Below, piece after piece: positions 8,885 through 19,100 of a stretch of 64,000 nt of DNA. Source of the stretch: Bdellovibrio sp. (GTDB taxonomy: Bacteria; Bdellovibrionota; Bdellovibrionia; Bdellovibrionales; Bdellovibrionaceae); contig JACMRL010000013.1 in assembly GCA_014376435.1 (NCBI GenBank), forward strand, positions 107,256-171,255. Direction: 5' to 3'. The notes under the pieces were generated by a model, which searched no databases, was not told the DNA's origin, and worked only from the letters and a program-made list of their open reading frames with translations. Within the stretch, counting starts at the first letter, position 1, and the number at the start of each line of letters is the position of its first letter. The position numbers and the translations under genes were made by a program.

Positions 8885-10375
8885 ATGAAAAAATATATCA
8901 TGTCTATTGATCAAGGAACAACCAGTTCACGGGTCGTATTGATGAACCAAGCCGGAAGTCTCGTTTCACTAGAGACGACAAATCTCAAACAAATTTTTCC
9001 GCAACCAGGCTGGGTCGAGCATGATCCAAATGATATTTGGAATTCGGTACAAGTGGCGGCGGCGGCGGCTTTAAAAAAAATAAATGCCGAACCAACTGAT
9101 ATTTTAACGATCGGAATTACAAACCAACGTGAAACGGTTGTCGCATTCAGAAAGTCGACGGGCGAAATTTTGCACAATGCGATTGTTTGGCAGTGCCGTC
9201 GTACCACAAAGATGTGTGATCAACTTAAAAAAAAGTGGGCCGTTAAGATTAAAAATAAAACAGGCTTAGTACTAGATCCTTATTTTTCGGCCAGCAAAAT
9301 GCGTTGGCTGATAGAAAATGTTCCGGCGGTAAAAAAAGCTTTAGATGAAAAAGATCTATCGTTCGGGAATATCGATACTTTTTTAATGTCAAAATTATCG
9401 GGTGGAAAAATTTTCGCCACCGATGTTAGTAATGCATCGCGAACGATGTTAATGAATTTAAAGACCGGCCAGTGGGATGAGGAACTACTAAAATTATTTA
9501 AAGTTCCATTAGAGGCTTTGCCGGAAATTAAATCTTCAGCGGGCTTGTTTGGTACAACTCAGGGTTTTAAATCGGCGGCGAACGAGACACCAATTACCGG
9601 TGTGGCGGGAGATCAGCAAGCGGCTTTGTTCGGGCAAACTTGTTTTAATGTGGGCGACAGTAAATGTACTTTCGGTACCGGCAGCTTCATTCTAATGAAT
9701 ACGGGTTCTCAAATTCTAAAATCAAAATACGGTTGTTTGACTACGGTGGCCTGGAAAATCGGAAATCAAAAAATACAATATGCTTTAGAGGGCGGAGCTT
9801 TTATTTGCGGGGCCGCAGTCAGCTGGCTGCGTGATGGTTTAGAATTATTTGAAAAAAGTTCTGAGGTGGAAGAGCTAGCGCACCAGGTTTCTGATAGTGG
9901 CGGAGTTGAGTTTGTTCCGGCTCTGACTGGTTTAGGTGCCCCTTACTGGAATCCACACGCCCGTGGTGAAATAACGGGGCTAACGCGTGGTTCAACGAAG
10001 GCACATTTGGCGCGTGCGACTTTAGAATCAATGGCTTTGCAAAATGCCGATATTCTTTTAGCAATGCAAAAAGATTTAAAAAAGAAAATAAAACGCCTGC
10101 GCGTTGATGGCGGAGCTTCCGCAAATAATTTGCTGATGCAAATGCAAGCCGATTACTTAGGTTCGGGGGTTGATCGACCTCAGCAAATTGAAACGACCGT
10201 GATTGGTGCGGCTTACTTAGCTGGACTTGGGGTGGGGCTTTGGAAAAACTTAAATGAGATTCGTTCTATCTGGAAAATCGACCAAGAATTTAAAGCACAA
10301 ATATCGGCAAAGGCTTTACTAAAGCGAAGAAAGAGCTGGTTGCACGCAATTAAAAAAGCTTCATTAAAAATTTAA
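8885..10375 (+). CDS. glpK: Glycerol kinase
   Basis: ATP-dependent phosphorylation of glycerol to sn-glycerol-3-phosphate. The FGGY-family signatures are clear: N-terminal DQGTTSSRVV, the GlpK-specific IFPQPGWVEHDP segment, TNQRET, the second-domain motif GVAGDQQAALFGQ, and the C-terminal FGGY-type motif DGGASANNLLMQMQAD. The length of 496 residues is exactly typical. Two ATGs are possible (8885 and 8900); neither has a strong Shine-Dalgarno sequence, and I keep the first. No glpF or glpD is adjacent. The divergent phospholipid acyltransferase suggests a glycerolipid context. Confidence 0.96.
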   Translation: MKKYIMSIDQGTTSSRVVLMNQAGSLVSLETTNLKQIFPQPGWVEHDPNDIWNSVQVAAAAALKKINAEPTDILTIGITNQRETVVAFRKSTGEILHNAIVWQCRRTTKMCDQLKKKWAVKIKNKTGLVLDPYFSASKMRWLIENVPAVKKALDEKDLSFGNIDTFLMSKLSGGKIFATDVSNASRTMLMNLKTGQWDEELLKLFKVPLEALPEIKSSAGLFGTTQGFKSAANETPITGVAGDQQAALFGQTCFNVGDSKCTFGTGSFILMNTGSQILKSKYGCLTTVAWKIGNQKIQYALEGGAFICGAAVSWLRDGLELFEKSSEVEELAHQVSDSGGVEFVPALTGLGAPYWNPHARGEITGLTRGSTKAHLARATLESMALQNADILLAMQKDLKKKIKRLRVDGGASANNLLMQMQADYLGSGVDRPQQIETTVIGAAYLAGLGVGLWKNLNEIRSIWKIDQEFKAQISAKALLKRRKSWLHAIKKASLKI

Positions 10376-10513
10376 AGTCTAGCAATGGTGAACTAAGGTA
10401 GGTAAAACTTGCCTACCTCCTACGACTAGAATTCGGTTGCATTTTGAAACTGGCCTCCAAAGATAACCTTGTTAAAGTAAACAATAAGTTATCTTCATGG
10501 AGGAAGATAAAAA

Positions 10514-11707
10514 ATGAAAACCACCCAAAATATTTTTCTAGCCCTTGTGCTCACCATCTTTTCTTGTATTTTGCACGCGACCCCGCAAACACAAAAAGAA
10601 TGGACGATGTTAGTTTTTATCAACGGTCACAATAATTTAAGCCCGTTTGCAACCATGAATTTAAAAGACATGGAAAAAACGGGTTCTTCCGACCAAGTTA
10701 ATATCGTGGTCGAGTGGGGTTCCGAAGAATCAAATTTGACTAAGCGTATGCTTGTCAAAAAATCCACAGATCCTAAAAAAGTAACAAGCCCGGTGTTACT
10801 GAGTTTTGAAGATCATGACATGGGAGATTACAACAACTTAGTCGATTTCGTTAAATGGGGAAGTGAAAATTTTCCAGCCAGACATTATTTTGTAGCGGTT
10901 TGGAATCATGGATCAGGTTGGCATTTTCAGAATAGGAACGCCGGCAGCATTAGTACAAATGATATTTCTTTCGATGATCATACGGGAAATAAAATCACCA
11001 CCGAACAGTTAGGTGTGGCGATGGGGCAGATCAAACAAATCATCGGCCGTAATATTGATATCTACGGATCGGATGCTTGCTTAATGGCGATGGTCGAAGT
11101 CGCTGCCGAAATGAAAGACTCGGTTGATTATTTCGTCGGCTCTGAAGATACCGAACCTGAACAAGGTTGGCCCTACGCTCCGTTTCTGCAAAAATGGTTA
11201 ACAAAACCCACAATGACTCCCGCCGAAGTTTCAATATTGTTAAGCAAAGAATATAAAAAGGCTTACAGCGGCGGAGTTTATGGCGCAAAAGAAGTTACGT
11301 TCTCAGCCATGGATTTATCGAAGCTAGATGCTTTGTTAGCCTCTACAAAAGCTTTGGCTGCTTCATTTAAAAATTACAGTAAAGACGCACTAAAGGAAAT
11401 GGGCCAGCTGATGAATTCGGTTAGCGCATTTTATTATTCAGACTATAAAGACTTCGGTAATTTTTTAACGGTGATGAGCACGGCCAAGGGTGTGACAGAT
11501 AAAAAACTTTTTAATAACGTGGCCGCCGATATTAAAAACGTAGTGATTTCAGTCGAAAGCACACAAACTTTTCAGTTTGCGACGGGAATTTCAATTTGGT
11601 TTCCTGATTATGAATCAAAAGATGAAATGACACGTTACACGGGCTTAGAGTTCGATAAACAAACTTCTTGGTCCGGCGTAATTGATTCTATTCTTGCAAA
11701 CAAGTAA
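10514..11707 (+). CDS. Secreted clostripain-like cysteine peptidase (family C11)
   Basis: Exported endopeptidase of clan CD. A signal peptide occupies about residues 1-22 (IFLALVLTIFSCILHA). The catalytic histidine is H132 in VWNHGSGW, and the catalytic cysteine is C189 in GSDACLMAMVE, the standard C11 arrangement. The region SEDTEPEQGWPY after the cysteine is also typical of the family. C11 enzymes usually cleave after Arg or Lys and often self-activate. The 397-residue length fits. ATG 10514 has a strong GGAGGAAG Shine-Dalgarno sequence. It is a single gene with its own upstream gap. In a predator it is a plausible prey-protein hydrolase (inference). Confidence 0.88.
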   Translation: MKTTQNIFLALVLTIFSCILHATPQTQKEWTMLVFINGHNNLSPFATMNLKDMEKTGSSDQVNIVVEWGSEESNLTKRMLVKKSTDPKKVTSPVLLSFEDHDMGDYNNLVDFVKWGSENFPARHYFVAVWNHGSGWHFQNRNAGSISTNDISFDDHTGNKITTEQLGVAMGQIKQIIGRNIDIYGSDACLMAMVEVAAEMKDSVDYFVGSEDTEPEQGWPYAPFLQKWLTKPTMTPAEVSILLSKEYKKAYSGGVYGAKEVTFSAMDLSKLDALLASTKALAASFKNYSKDALKEMGQLMNSVSAFYYSDYKDFGNFLTVMSTAKGVTDKKLFNNVAADIKNVVISVESTQTFQFATGISIWFPDYESKDEMTRYTGLEFDKQTSWSGVIDSILANK

Positions 11708-12700
11708 TTAGTAGTTTTTAAAGCTTAAACCGAAACCGATATAGTATTCTGAAGTATTGCTGTCGAACAGCTTCAGATTATTTTGATAGGTTTCGGGATT
11801 AAATAATCCGTTCGAATTTGTATGACCGATGAAAACTTGAAGATAATCATTAATGCTATAATCAAGTTGTTCGTAATGTAGAAAAGCATTCGTCACAAAA
11901 TCATCTTTAGCAAATAAAGAATCAAATTGAAAACGTGTTTTAAAAGAAAATTTTTCGGTAATTGAATAGCCAAAATTAAGACGCTGTCTTAAGCGGTAAT
12001 TTGAAGTTGGTTCGTTTTTAGAATTGAAATCAGAATCGGTAAAAATTTTCGTATAATTTAAACTGTAATTTAAAATAACCTGAGGAACACCCAGGTTCGC
12101 CATATTTAAACCCAAAACTAAGCTTGCACCCGCGGTACTTTTAATTTTTGCGAATTCACGTGATTTTGTAGAAAGTGGAAACCCGTAAATTAAAACCGGC
12201 ATAAGTGTGAAGTAATTTCCGGTATTCCAAGCTTTGTGACTGATAGCTACGGTGGAGTCATCCCACTCGTTATCTCCAGCCTTGTCAGTATTTTGATAAA
12301 AATATAATGAGCCCGCAATGGTATATTCACTGAACTGGATTTTTGGATTTGCTTCGTAATAAAGATAGCGATACTGGCTTCCGTCAAGCTGTTTTTCAGA
12401 TTGCAGATTATAACTTGCCGAAATATCAAAACCTAATTTAACTGATTTTTCAGCCTGTTTTTCTGCAGATTGAAGTGATGGTTTTAAAATAGAATTAACT
12501 TTTTTAATTTCAACAGGTTTTGCCGTCGCAGCTTTAGTTTCAATTTCTTTAGGTTCGTTTGTAATCTGAACTTTTTTAAATTTTGTATTTGGTAAGCCAA
12601 AACCATTATATTTTTCAGGTAATGATGTTGTATCAGTTTGAGCCAAGCTGAAAGCCGAACAGAGAAAAGCCAATATGCAGATAACTGATGGTTTAAACAT
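11708..12700 (-). CDS. Predicted outer-membrane beta-barrel protein, unknown function
   Basis: 330 residues with a signal peptide (MFKPSVICILAFLCSAFSLAQ) and a 60-70 residue Lys/Glu-rich linker. After that come alternating polar and hydrophobic aromatic-bounded strands through to a C-terminal phenylalanine-rich strand (YYIGFGLSFKNY), the pattern of an outer-membrane barrel. The hydrophobic alternation (for example QYRYLYYEANPKIQF) supports about 12 strands, but I cannot name a family. It is convergent with the C11 peptidase, starting right at its stop codon. Secretin or transporter roles are not supported. Confidence 0.6.
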   Translation of the reverse strand: MFKPSVICILAFLCSAFSLAQTDTTSLPEKYNGFGLPNTKFKKVQITNEPKEIETKAATAKPVEIKKVNSILKPSLQSAEKQAEKSVKLGFDISASYNLQSEKQLDGSQYRYLYYEANPKIQFSEYTIAGSLYFYQNTDKAGDNEWDDSTVAISHKAWNTGNYFTLMPVLIYGFPLSTKSREFAKIKSTAGASLVLGLNMANLGVPQVILNYSLNYTKIFTDSDFNSKNEPTSNYRLRQRLNFGYSITEKFSFKTRFQFDSLFAKDDFVTNAFLHYEQLDYSINDYLQVFIGHTNSNGLFNPETYQNNLKLFDSNTSEYYIGFGLSFKNY

Positions 12701-12826
12701 AATGATTTCCGTTTCAAAGTCTATGCCTAAAAAATTTACTCGAAAAGTTCTGAATTTGATCTGAAGCGTTTTCTATCTGCTCAAGACAATTTTTGCTACA
12801 CGTTTGCGGTATACGAAAAAAATCGC

Positions 12827-13198
12827 TTATTTCTCGGCGCTGATTTCTTTTAACGCCGTATTCATTTGCTTCAATCGCGTCGAAAATGACTTCAGCATCG
12901 AGGCCGCCCACAGCGGCAAATCATTTAGCATAAGCTCATAACCTTCGGCAGAAATTTTCATCGCTTTAACATCAGAAACTGCTTGCGCAGAAGCCGAGCG
13001 AGCTCCCTTATCGATAAGGGCAAATTCGCCAAAAGTTTCGCCGGGACTTAATTTTGCCACTTCAATTTTTGCGCCTTTTTTATCTTTCATAAAAATAGAA
13101 ACTTCACCTGATTCAATGATAAAAAAATGTGCTTCTATATCGCCTTCAAAGAAAATAAAATCGCCGGCTTTAAAAGTTTCTTTAGTGATCGAGCTCAC
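12827..13198 (-). CDS. Stand-alone cyclic-nucleotide-binding-domain protein
   Basis: About 123 residues forming a single cNMP-binding (Crp-type) beta-roll, with no DNA-binding helix-turn-helix. Family hallmarks are KAGDFIFFEGD, the phosphate-binding cassette region GETFGEFALIDKGARSASAQA, and the terminal helix. The cassette has the canonical GE..L...R.A pattern, so nucleotide binding is plausible. I choose GTG 13198 because AGGAGG lies four bases upstream; the longer frame to 13264 adds 22 residues of no resemblance to the family. Proteins of this shape usually act as regulatory subunits or in trans. The partner is unknown; the lytic transglycosylase is divergently transcribed. Confidence 0.8.
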   Translation of the reverse strand: MSSITKETFKAGDFIFFEGDIEAHFFIIESGEVSIFMKDKKGAKIEVAKLSPGETFGEFALIDKGARSASAQAVSDVKAMKISAEGYELMLNDLPLWAASMLKSFSTRLKQMNTALKEISAEK

Positions 13199-13402
13199 GT
13201 GGCCTCCTGCGGAAAAATTAGAATAAAACCTACCTGAATCATGCACAAATTTTAAAAAAATCACAAGGTCTCGAAAAAAAACATAATCACTAAGACTTTG
13301 GTCGAGCCACGTTGTATTCGAAGTAAAATAATCCGCCCGTTTTGTTCTTCGCTTTTAGATTCAAAAAAGGTTAACCTATTCAACATCTAAAGTAAGGGTA
13401 TT

Positions 13403-15790
13403 ATGTCGACAAAAATGCGCCGGAAAAACTTATTCTTTTACTCCGCTCTAACGCTAACGTTCTGGTTAAGCGTGGCGATACCGTCAAAGACTTTTGCCAA
13501 AAAGTTAAAAAAGTCTGCGTTGATAGTTGAAATTAAACCTTCCGGATCCAAAAACTCATCGCAGCTAGATTCCGAGCAATTATTAAATGAATTTTTTAAA
13601 CAAAAAGCCGCCGGTGAAAAGGATCAGTCTTTTAAAACTTTGACGGGTTGGAAAACAGTCACTCCGGAAGAAGGCTTTTACAAAAAATTCTTTGAAGCCC
13701 AGTTGCAACAGTCTCCAGAATTATTTTGGAAATTATATCTTGATCTGAAAAAAAATAAAAAATTAATGCGCGTTCAGCTCGAATCCTTAAAGCAGGTTTT
13801 AGATTTAAGTTTGGCAAGTGATAAAAAATTTGCTTTTTCTGTGGAAGACTTCAAAAAAGAAGCGCGCATTATTTTAAAAAAAATGCGAGGACTGCCCGAA
13901 GGTTTACAGTTTGAATTGCAGTATTTAACTTGGATTCAGAAAAACGGCGTCACGGAGGAGCTATGCCGTACCGAGCGTCAGCGATGGCTATCACAAACCT
14001 CAGTGCCACTAAAGCAAATCATGACCTCATTAAAAAGCTGTCCGATGGAATTTAAAGATTTTACGTACCGAACACGACTTCTCATTTTTTCCGGAGAAGA
14101 GAAAAAAGCGCAAGCCGAAGTGAATGAGTTTATCGCCTCGCAAAGCCTGAAAGAATGGGAAAAAGCATATCTGCAAGCCGTGTTCTTTTCAAATGTTGGT
14201 GATCCCACATCCGCATTTGAAATCGTAAAAAAATACGAAGCCGACCTGCTGCAATCTAAAGAGTATCACGATAATTTTTTCTATATTGCTCAGCGGGCGG
14301 GAGAGTTAGAGAAAGCTGAAGAAATTATTAATAAAATTATTACCCATGCACCTAACGGGAAAGAAAAGCATGAATTCATTTTTCAAAAAGCTTTTCTTTT
14401 TTACCAAACAAAAAAGTATAAAGATGCGATCGTTATACTTGATTCATTAATAAAAAATCATCCCTCAAAAACTCGGCGTATCAAACGAAGCGACTACGAT
14501 GATTTAACGTGGCTACGCGCGTGGTGCTATTACTTAGATAAAAACTATGCGGCGGCCCAACACGCTTTTATTGAAAACAAACAATGGACGCGCGACAAAA
14601 CACGTAACATCTACTGGTTAGCGCAAACGGAGTGGGCCTTACAAAATCAAATGAAGGCACTTGATTATTTCAAGCAGTTAGCTCAGCCATTAATTGAAGG
14701 CAAATTCTATAATTATTATAATTTCTTAGCCTGGATACGTTTTGAAAGTTTAAAAAGCGAAGTCAACACAGAGTTCTTTCGAAATCAATTAGCAAAAATG
14801 AAATCGGGCCGTGGCCAATACGTTTTACCCGATGACTCAGTAAATCCACTTAGAATTGTCCAAGAATATAAAACATATTTTGATGAAATTAGCACCACAG
14901 ATGAAGGTGATATCCAAATCGCTAATCAAGATGCGGTCGTAGCGGAACAGTCCGACGTTAAAGCAATCGAAGTTGATTCAACGGCCGAGCTAAAAAAAGA
15001 AATTAATTGGGCCGAACACTTGATGATGTGGGGTTATCCAGATTTTGCAAAGTGGCATTTATTCGAAGTAGAAAAAGCTTTAAACACGCGCGCCAAAGCC
15101 GATCCACTTATTCAGTACTATCTAGACAAAAAATTTTACTACCGGGCTTTATCGCTCGCGCAAAAAGTAACCTCGCCGCAGCAAAAAAAATTAAGTCTAA
15201 AAGACGACGAGCTTTTATGGAAATCACTTTACCCGAAAGCTTACGATTTAAATGTACAATCTGAAGCAGGCTTAAGAAAAATAAATCCATACTTAATCTG
15301 GTCAATTATGAAAGCCGAAACCCAATTCAAAGCCGATGCAATTTCTCCAGTCGGGGCGGTGGGTTTGATGCAATTCATGCCGTACACGTCAATTAAGGTG
15401 GCTCAACTTTTAAAAGAAGATCACGAAGTAAAAGAATTATTCGACCCACCACAGGCCGTGAAGTACGGCGCCATGTACTTAAAAAAATTATCGCTAGAGT
15501 TCGATAACCAGTTGCCATTGATTGCCTCAGCCTACAACGGCGGACCGCACCGAGTGAAGCTATGGTTACGTAATTTAGGTGATATCGATTTTGACGTATT
15601 CATCGAACACATTCCGTTTTCAGAGACCAGAACCTACGTCAAACGTGTTCTAAGTTTTCATACAACCTACCAAAAAATCTACGACGAAAAAATGGATTAT
15701 AAAAAATTTCAGTGGCTGATCGAAAAAAATCCGTACAAATTAGTCCAACCCATCTCACTAAAAGAAGAATGGGACTTTCCCGTACGCTAA
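13403..15790 (+). CDS. slt: Soluble lytic murein transglycosylase (Slt-like) with helical repeat domain
   Basis: Periplasmic enzyme that cleaves the MurNAc-GlcNAc bond with anhydro ring formation. 795 residues: a signal peptide (about 1-32), a long all-helical TPR-like superhelix (about 100-600) as in Slt70, then a goose-type lysozyme (SLT) domain. Catalytic E639 sits in SIMKAETQFKADAISPVGA, followed by GLMQFMPYT and ASAYNGGPHRVKLWL, all standard family 1 motifs. It is larger than Slt70 (about 620 residues). Monocistronic by layout, with an AAGG Shine-Dalgarno sequence. Predators use such enzymes on their own wall and on prey wall, and which applies here cannot be told. Confidence 0.92.
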   Translation: MSTKMRRKNLFFYSALTLTFWLSVAIPSKTFAKKLKKSALIVEIKPSGSKNSSQLDSEQLLNEFFKQKAAGEKDQSFKTLTGWKTVTPEEGFYKKFFEAQLQQSPELFWKLYLDLKKNKKLMRVQLESLKQVLDLSLASDKKFAFSVEDFKKEARIILKKMRGLPEGLQFELQYLTWIQKNGVTEELCRTERQRWLSQTSVPLKQIMTSLKSCPMEFKDFTYRTRLLIFSGEEKKAQAEVNEFIASQSLKEWEKAYLQAVFFSNVGDPTSAFEIVKKYEADLLQSKEYHDNFFYIAQRAGELEKAEEIINKIITHAPNGKEKHEFIFQKAFLFYQTKKYKDAIVILDSLIKNHPSKTRRIKRSDYDDLTWLRAWCYYLDKNYAAAQHAFIENKQWTRDKTRNIYWLAQTEWALQNQMKALDYFKQLAQPLIEGKFYNYYNFLAWIRFESLKSEVNTEFFRNQLAKMKSGRGQYVLPDDSVNPLRIVQEYKTYFDEISTTDEGDIQIANQDAVVAEQSDVKAIEVDSTAELKKEINWAEHLMMWGYPDFAKWHLFEVEKALNTRAKADPLIQYYLDKKFYYRALSLAQKVTSPQQKKLSLKDDELLWKSLYPKAYDLNVQSEAGLRKINPYLIWSIMKAETQFKADAISPVGAVGLMQFMPYTSIKVAQLLKEDHEVKELFDPPQAVKYGAMYLKKLSLEFDNQLPLIASAYNGGPHRVKLWLRNLGDIDFDVFIEHIPFSETRTYVKRVLSFHTTYQKIYDEKMDYKKFQWLIEKNPYKLVQPISLKEEWDFPVR

Positions 15791-16171
15791 AAGTAAGCCT
15801 ACCAAAGTCGCACTGACTGAAGCTCGGGGATTTTAAGTCCCAAATGTATTCAAAGTAAAGTAGAGCGCTGATTTTGGAACCAGAATGTTTGGCCCTGGCG
15901 TTATAGCTGTTCATACGTCAGAGATTCTCAAAAAACGCGTACGCTACAAAAAACACTTTGCGACTTTTCTTTTTTTTTATGAAAAAGCAGCCTTGCGTCT
16001 AGAAATAGAACAGCTAGATCTTCGTCCGTTCGTGGAAAGCTGGCAGCATCTTATGAAAACTAATGATTCGCCACTTGGTGGCTTGCCTTAGGCTGGTAAA
16101 CTTGACCTATAGCGAGACACTTTTTGTAAATGATGGTTAAAGAGAAATCGTTTATAAGCCGATAAATAGTT
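15791..16171. other. Intergenic stretch before the fibre gene
   Basis: No convincing gene. It contains a short hairpin GCCAC-TTG-GTGGC near 16070-16083 about 90 bp before the fibre start. The 68-codon frame inside this stretch has no family resemblance and no good ribosome binding site. It should hold the promoter of the fibre gene, but I cannot identify convincing -35 and -10 boxes. Confidence 0.4.
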
Positions 16172-19100
16172 GTGTTTAGTGAAGAAAAGTTAGCCACTCA
16201 TTTTAAGAAAATTTTCTTTTTAGCTATATTTATTTTTGTAAATATACTTTCTGTTTCTTTTGCTAAAGCCACGCCTAAAAATATTTCATTTCAAACAAAG
16301 ATATATAAACCAGATGGAAGCCCGCTTGAAGCCAGTGGTGTGCAATTTAAATTTTCGTTGATGAATCCCTTAAGTACTTGCGTGATTTATTCTGAAACTT
16401 TTCCTTCGGTTGATTTATCGTCTTCGAGCGGTAGTGTAGTCTTAGCACTAGGCGCTGGTACACGTAGTTATCCGCTAGCGGGTGGTATGCAGTGGTACGA
16501 TGCTTTTAATAACGCGACAGCGTCTTATACGTGTCAAGTAGCCAGTGGTCCTCCGCCAACATATTCTCCGGGGTTAACTTCAAATCGCAGATTAGTGATG
16601 CAGTTCAATGATGGTAGTGTGAACGGGTGGCAGACTTTGCCTCCGATGGATATCAATAGCGTACCCTACGCGATGTTTTCTGAAGTTGCAGAAAAGCTTG
16701 GAACAAATACAGCCGCAGATTTTATTTTAGGAACAAATGTGCCGTCGTGTACGGGTTCAGATGTTTTAACTCGAACTTTCGGAACTTTTAGTTGTGTGTC
16801 GGCAGCGGCCGCTACGACGATGGCGCCGTCTGGCTTAACTGCGGGCGGAGCAAGTACGGGGCAAGTTTTAAAATTCGATGGAGCGAACTGGGTTCCCTCA
16901 GCTGATCTTACCGGCGCAGCGGCCGGAGTAACGGCCGTTACCTCAACCAACGCTTATCTTTCTGTTGCGACCGGAACTTCTACGCCAGCGCTTACGTTAA
17001 ATGTTGGCACAGGCGCGGGAACCGTGGCTGCGGGTAACGATGCACGCATTAGTGGTGCATTTCAAGCAGCAACGGCATTAAGCGGAGACTTAACGGGTAC
17101 ATTACCAAATGCAGTCATTGGCGCAGGTGCGGTGACGAATTCAAAAATCACTTCAATGGCTTTTAGTAAATTAACTTCAGTTCCAACTACATTAGCGGGT
17201 CATAGCATTACGATGGTATCGACAGATGTGACGAATGCATTAGGTTACACGCCAGGATCAGGCGGAGGAACCGTTGGTTCCGTCACTGCAGCTTCTACTT
17301 CGGGAAATCCAATCACGGTGAGTGCGTCGAGTACTTCGCCTTCGATTGATATTTCAAAAGCGACAGCGTCAGTGAACGGATATCTAGCGTCTTCAGATTT
17401 TACAATCTTCGCAGCTAAAGGCTCTGGATCAGTAACAAGTGCAACGGCAGCGTGTACTTCAGGAAATCCGATCACGGTGAGTGCATCGAGCACTTCGCCA
17501 TCGATTGATATTACAAAAGCGACAGCATCAGTAAATGGATACTTAGCATCTTCAGATTTTTCAATCTTCGCAGCTAAAGGCTCTGGATCAGTAACAAGTG
17601 CGACGGCAGCGTCTACTTCAGGAAATCCGATCACGGTGAGTGCATCGAGCACTTCACCATCAATCGATATCTCACGTGCGACAGCTTCGGTGAATGGTTA
17701 TCTAGCTTCGTCAGATTTTTCGACTTTTAATAATAAATTAGGCACAAATCTTTTATCCGCAAAAATCTTTGTCGGTAATTCAGCTAATATCGCTGAAGCC
17801 ATGGATCTGTCGGGTGACGCTTCAATTTCAAATACAGGATTTTTAACTTTAAATAATACTGTCTCAGCAGGTTCAGGAACAAAAGTTTCATTCGATGCAA
17901 AAGGTCGCGTGACCGGTACCTCCGCTTTAGCTTCGGGAGATATTCCAGTTTTAGATGTAGCAAAAATTACCACCGGAGTTTTTTCAACAGCGAGACTCGG
18001 AACAGGTTCTGCGGACGCGAGTAAATTTTTACGGGGCGATGGGTCTTGGCAAGTCGTGGGTGGTGGAACGGTTAGCTCCGTGACTTCAGCGGCAACTTCG
18101 GGAAATCCGATCACCGTTAGTTCTTCTTCAACTTCGCCATCGATCGATATTTCTCGTGCGACAGCTTTAATAAATGGCTACTTGGCTTCATCAGATTTTA
18201 CAACTTTTAATAATAAGATGTCGTCGGCATTGGCTTCCGGGGATATCTTTGTTGGTAACGGATCTAGCTTGGCCGAAAGCCGCACTCTATCAGGTGATGC
18301 GACGATTTCAAATTCTGGAATTTTAAGTTTATCTAACTCGGGCGTTAGTGCCGGCACATTTTCTAAAGTAAACGTTGATGCAAAAGGTCGCGTGACTGCC
18401 GGCAGTTTAATTAACTCAACCGACGTAACGAATGCACTGGGTTTTACGCCAGCCATGGGTGGTGGCGGTGGGGTTGGTAATGCGATTGGCGTTATTGCAC
18501 GTGTGCAAAGAGCGGATGCGGGTTCGGTTACTTTTTCAGGAAATATGCCACCGGATACAACTCCGCAAATAACCGATGGGGCCGAAATTTTTATTATTCC
18601 GGTTACAGTTCCCGCGGGTGTTAGCTTTTTATATTTTAATGTAAATCATCTGCAGTGGGGTGAAACTTCAAATCATTCCGATGCCTTTACGATTGCACTT
18701 TTTCGCGACGGACAAGCGGGCACAAATGCTTTAGCTGCACATGCCGAAGAAGGCGATTATGGCTCTAACGAAAGTTCGATAAATACAACGTTAAGAATTG
18801 CGGCTCCACCGGCAGGCTCATACACATATCGTATTCGTGCCGGCGCAAATAACGGTAGTTTTTATTTAAATCGTGGCATATGGGGTATCATTACGGTGGC
18901 AGGTGGTTTAAATCAAGCGGAGGTAACTGTATTGGCCGATGGTTCCGGCAGTGCGCCAGCCGCTAACTATTGGGGCCTTGCAACCGGCGGAATTGCTTAC
19001 GCCAGCGGTAACGTCGGTATCGGAACGTCAACGCCAGGTTATGCGCTATCAGTTGTTGGTGATGTGAATGTCACGGGTAATTTTAAAATTAACGGTAACA

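Noticed and set aside
13199..13264. Longer start of the cNMP-binding protein
   Set aside because: The AGGAGG before GTG 13198 gives a better start, and the extension has no family resemblance.
15885..16091. 68-codon frame before the fibre
   Set aside because: Weak codons, no ribosome binding site and no resemblance to any family.
17267..17743. CRISPR array
   Set aside because: Repeats are 159 bp without spacers and are part of an open reading frame.
17245..18456. Minus-strand open frames in the fibre gene
   Set aside because: They are shadow frames created by repetitive sense codons and show no ribosome binding site or family resemblance.
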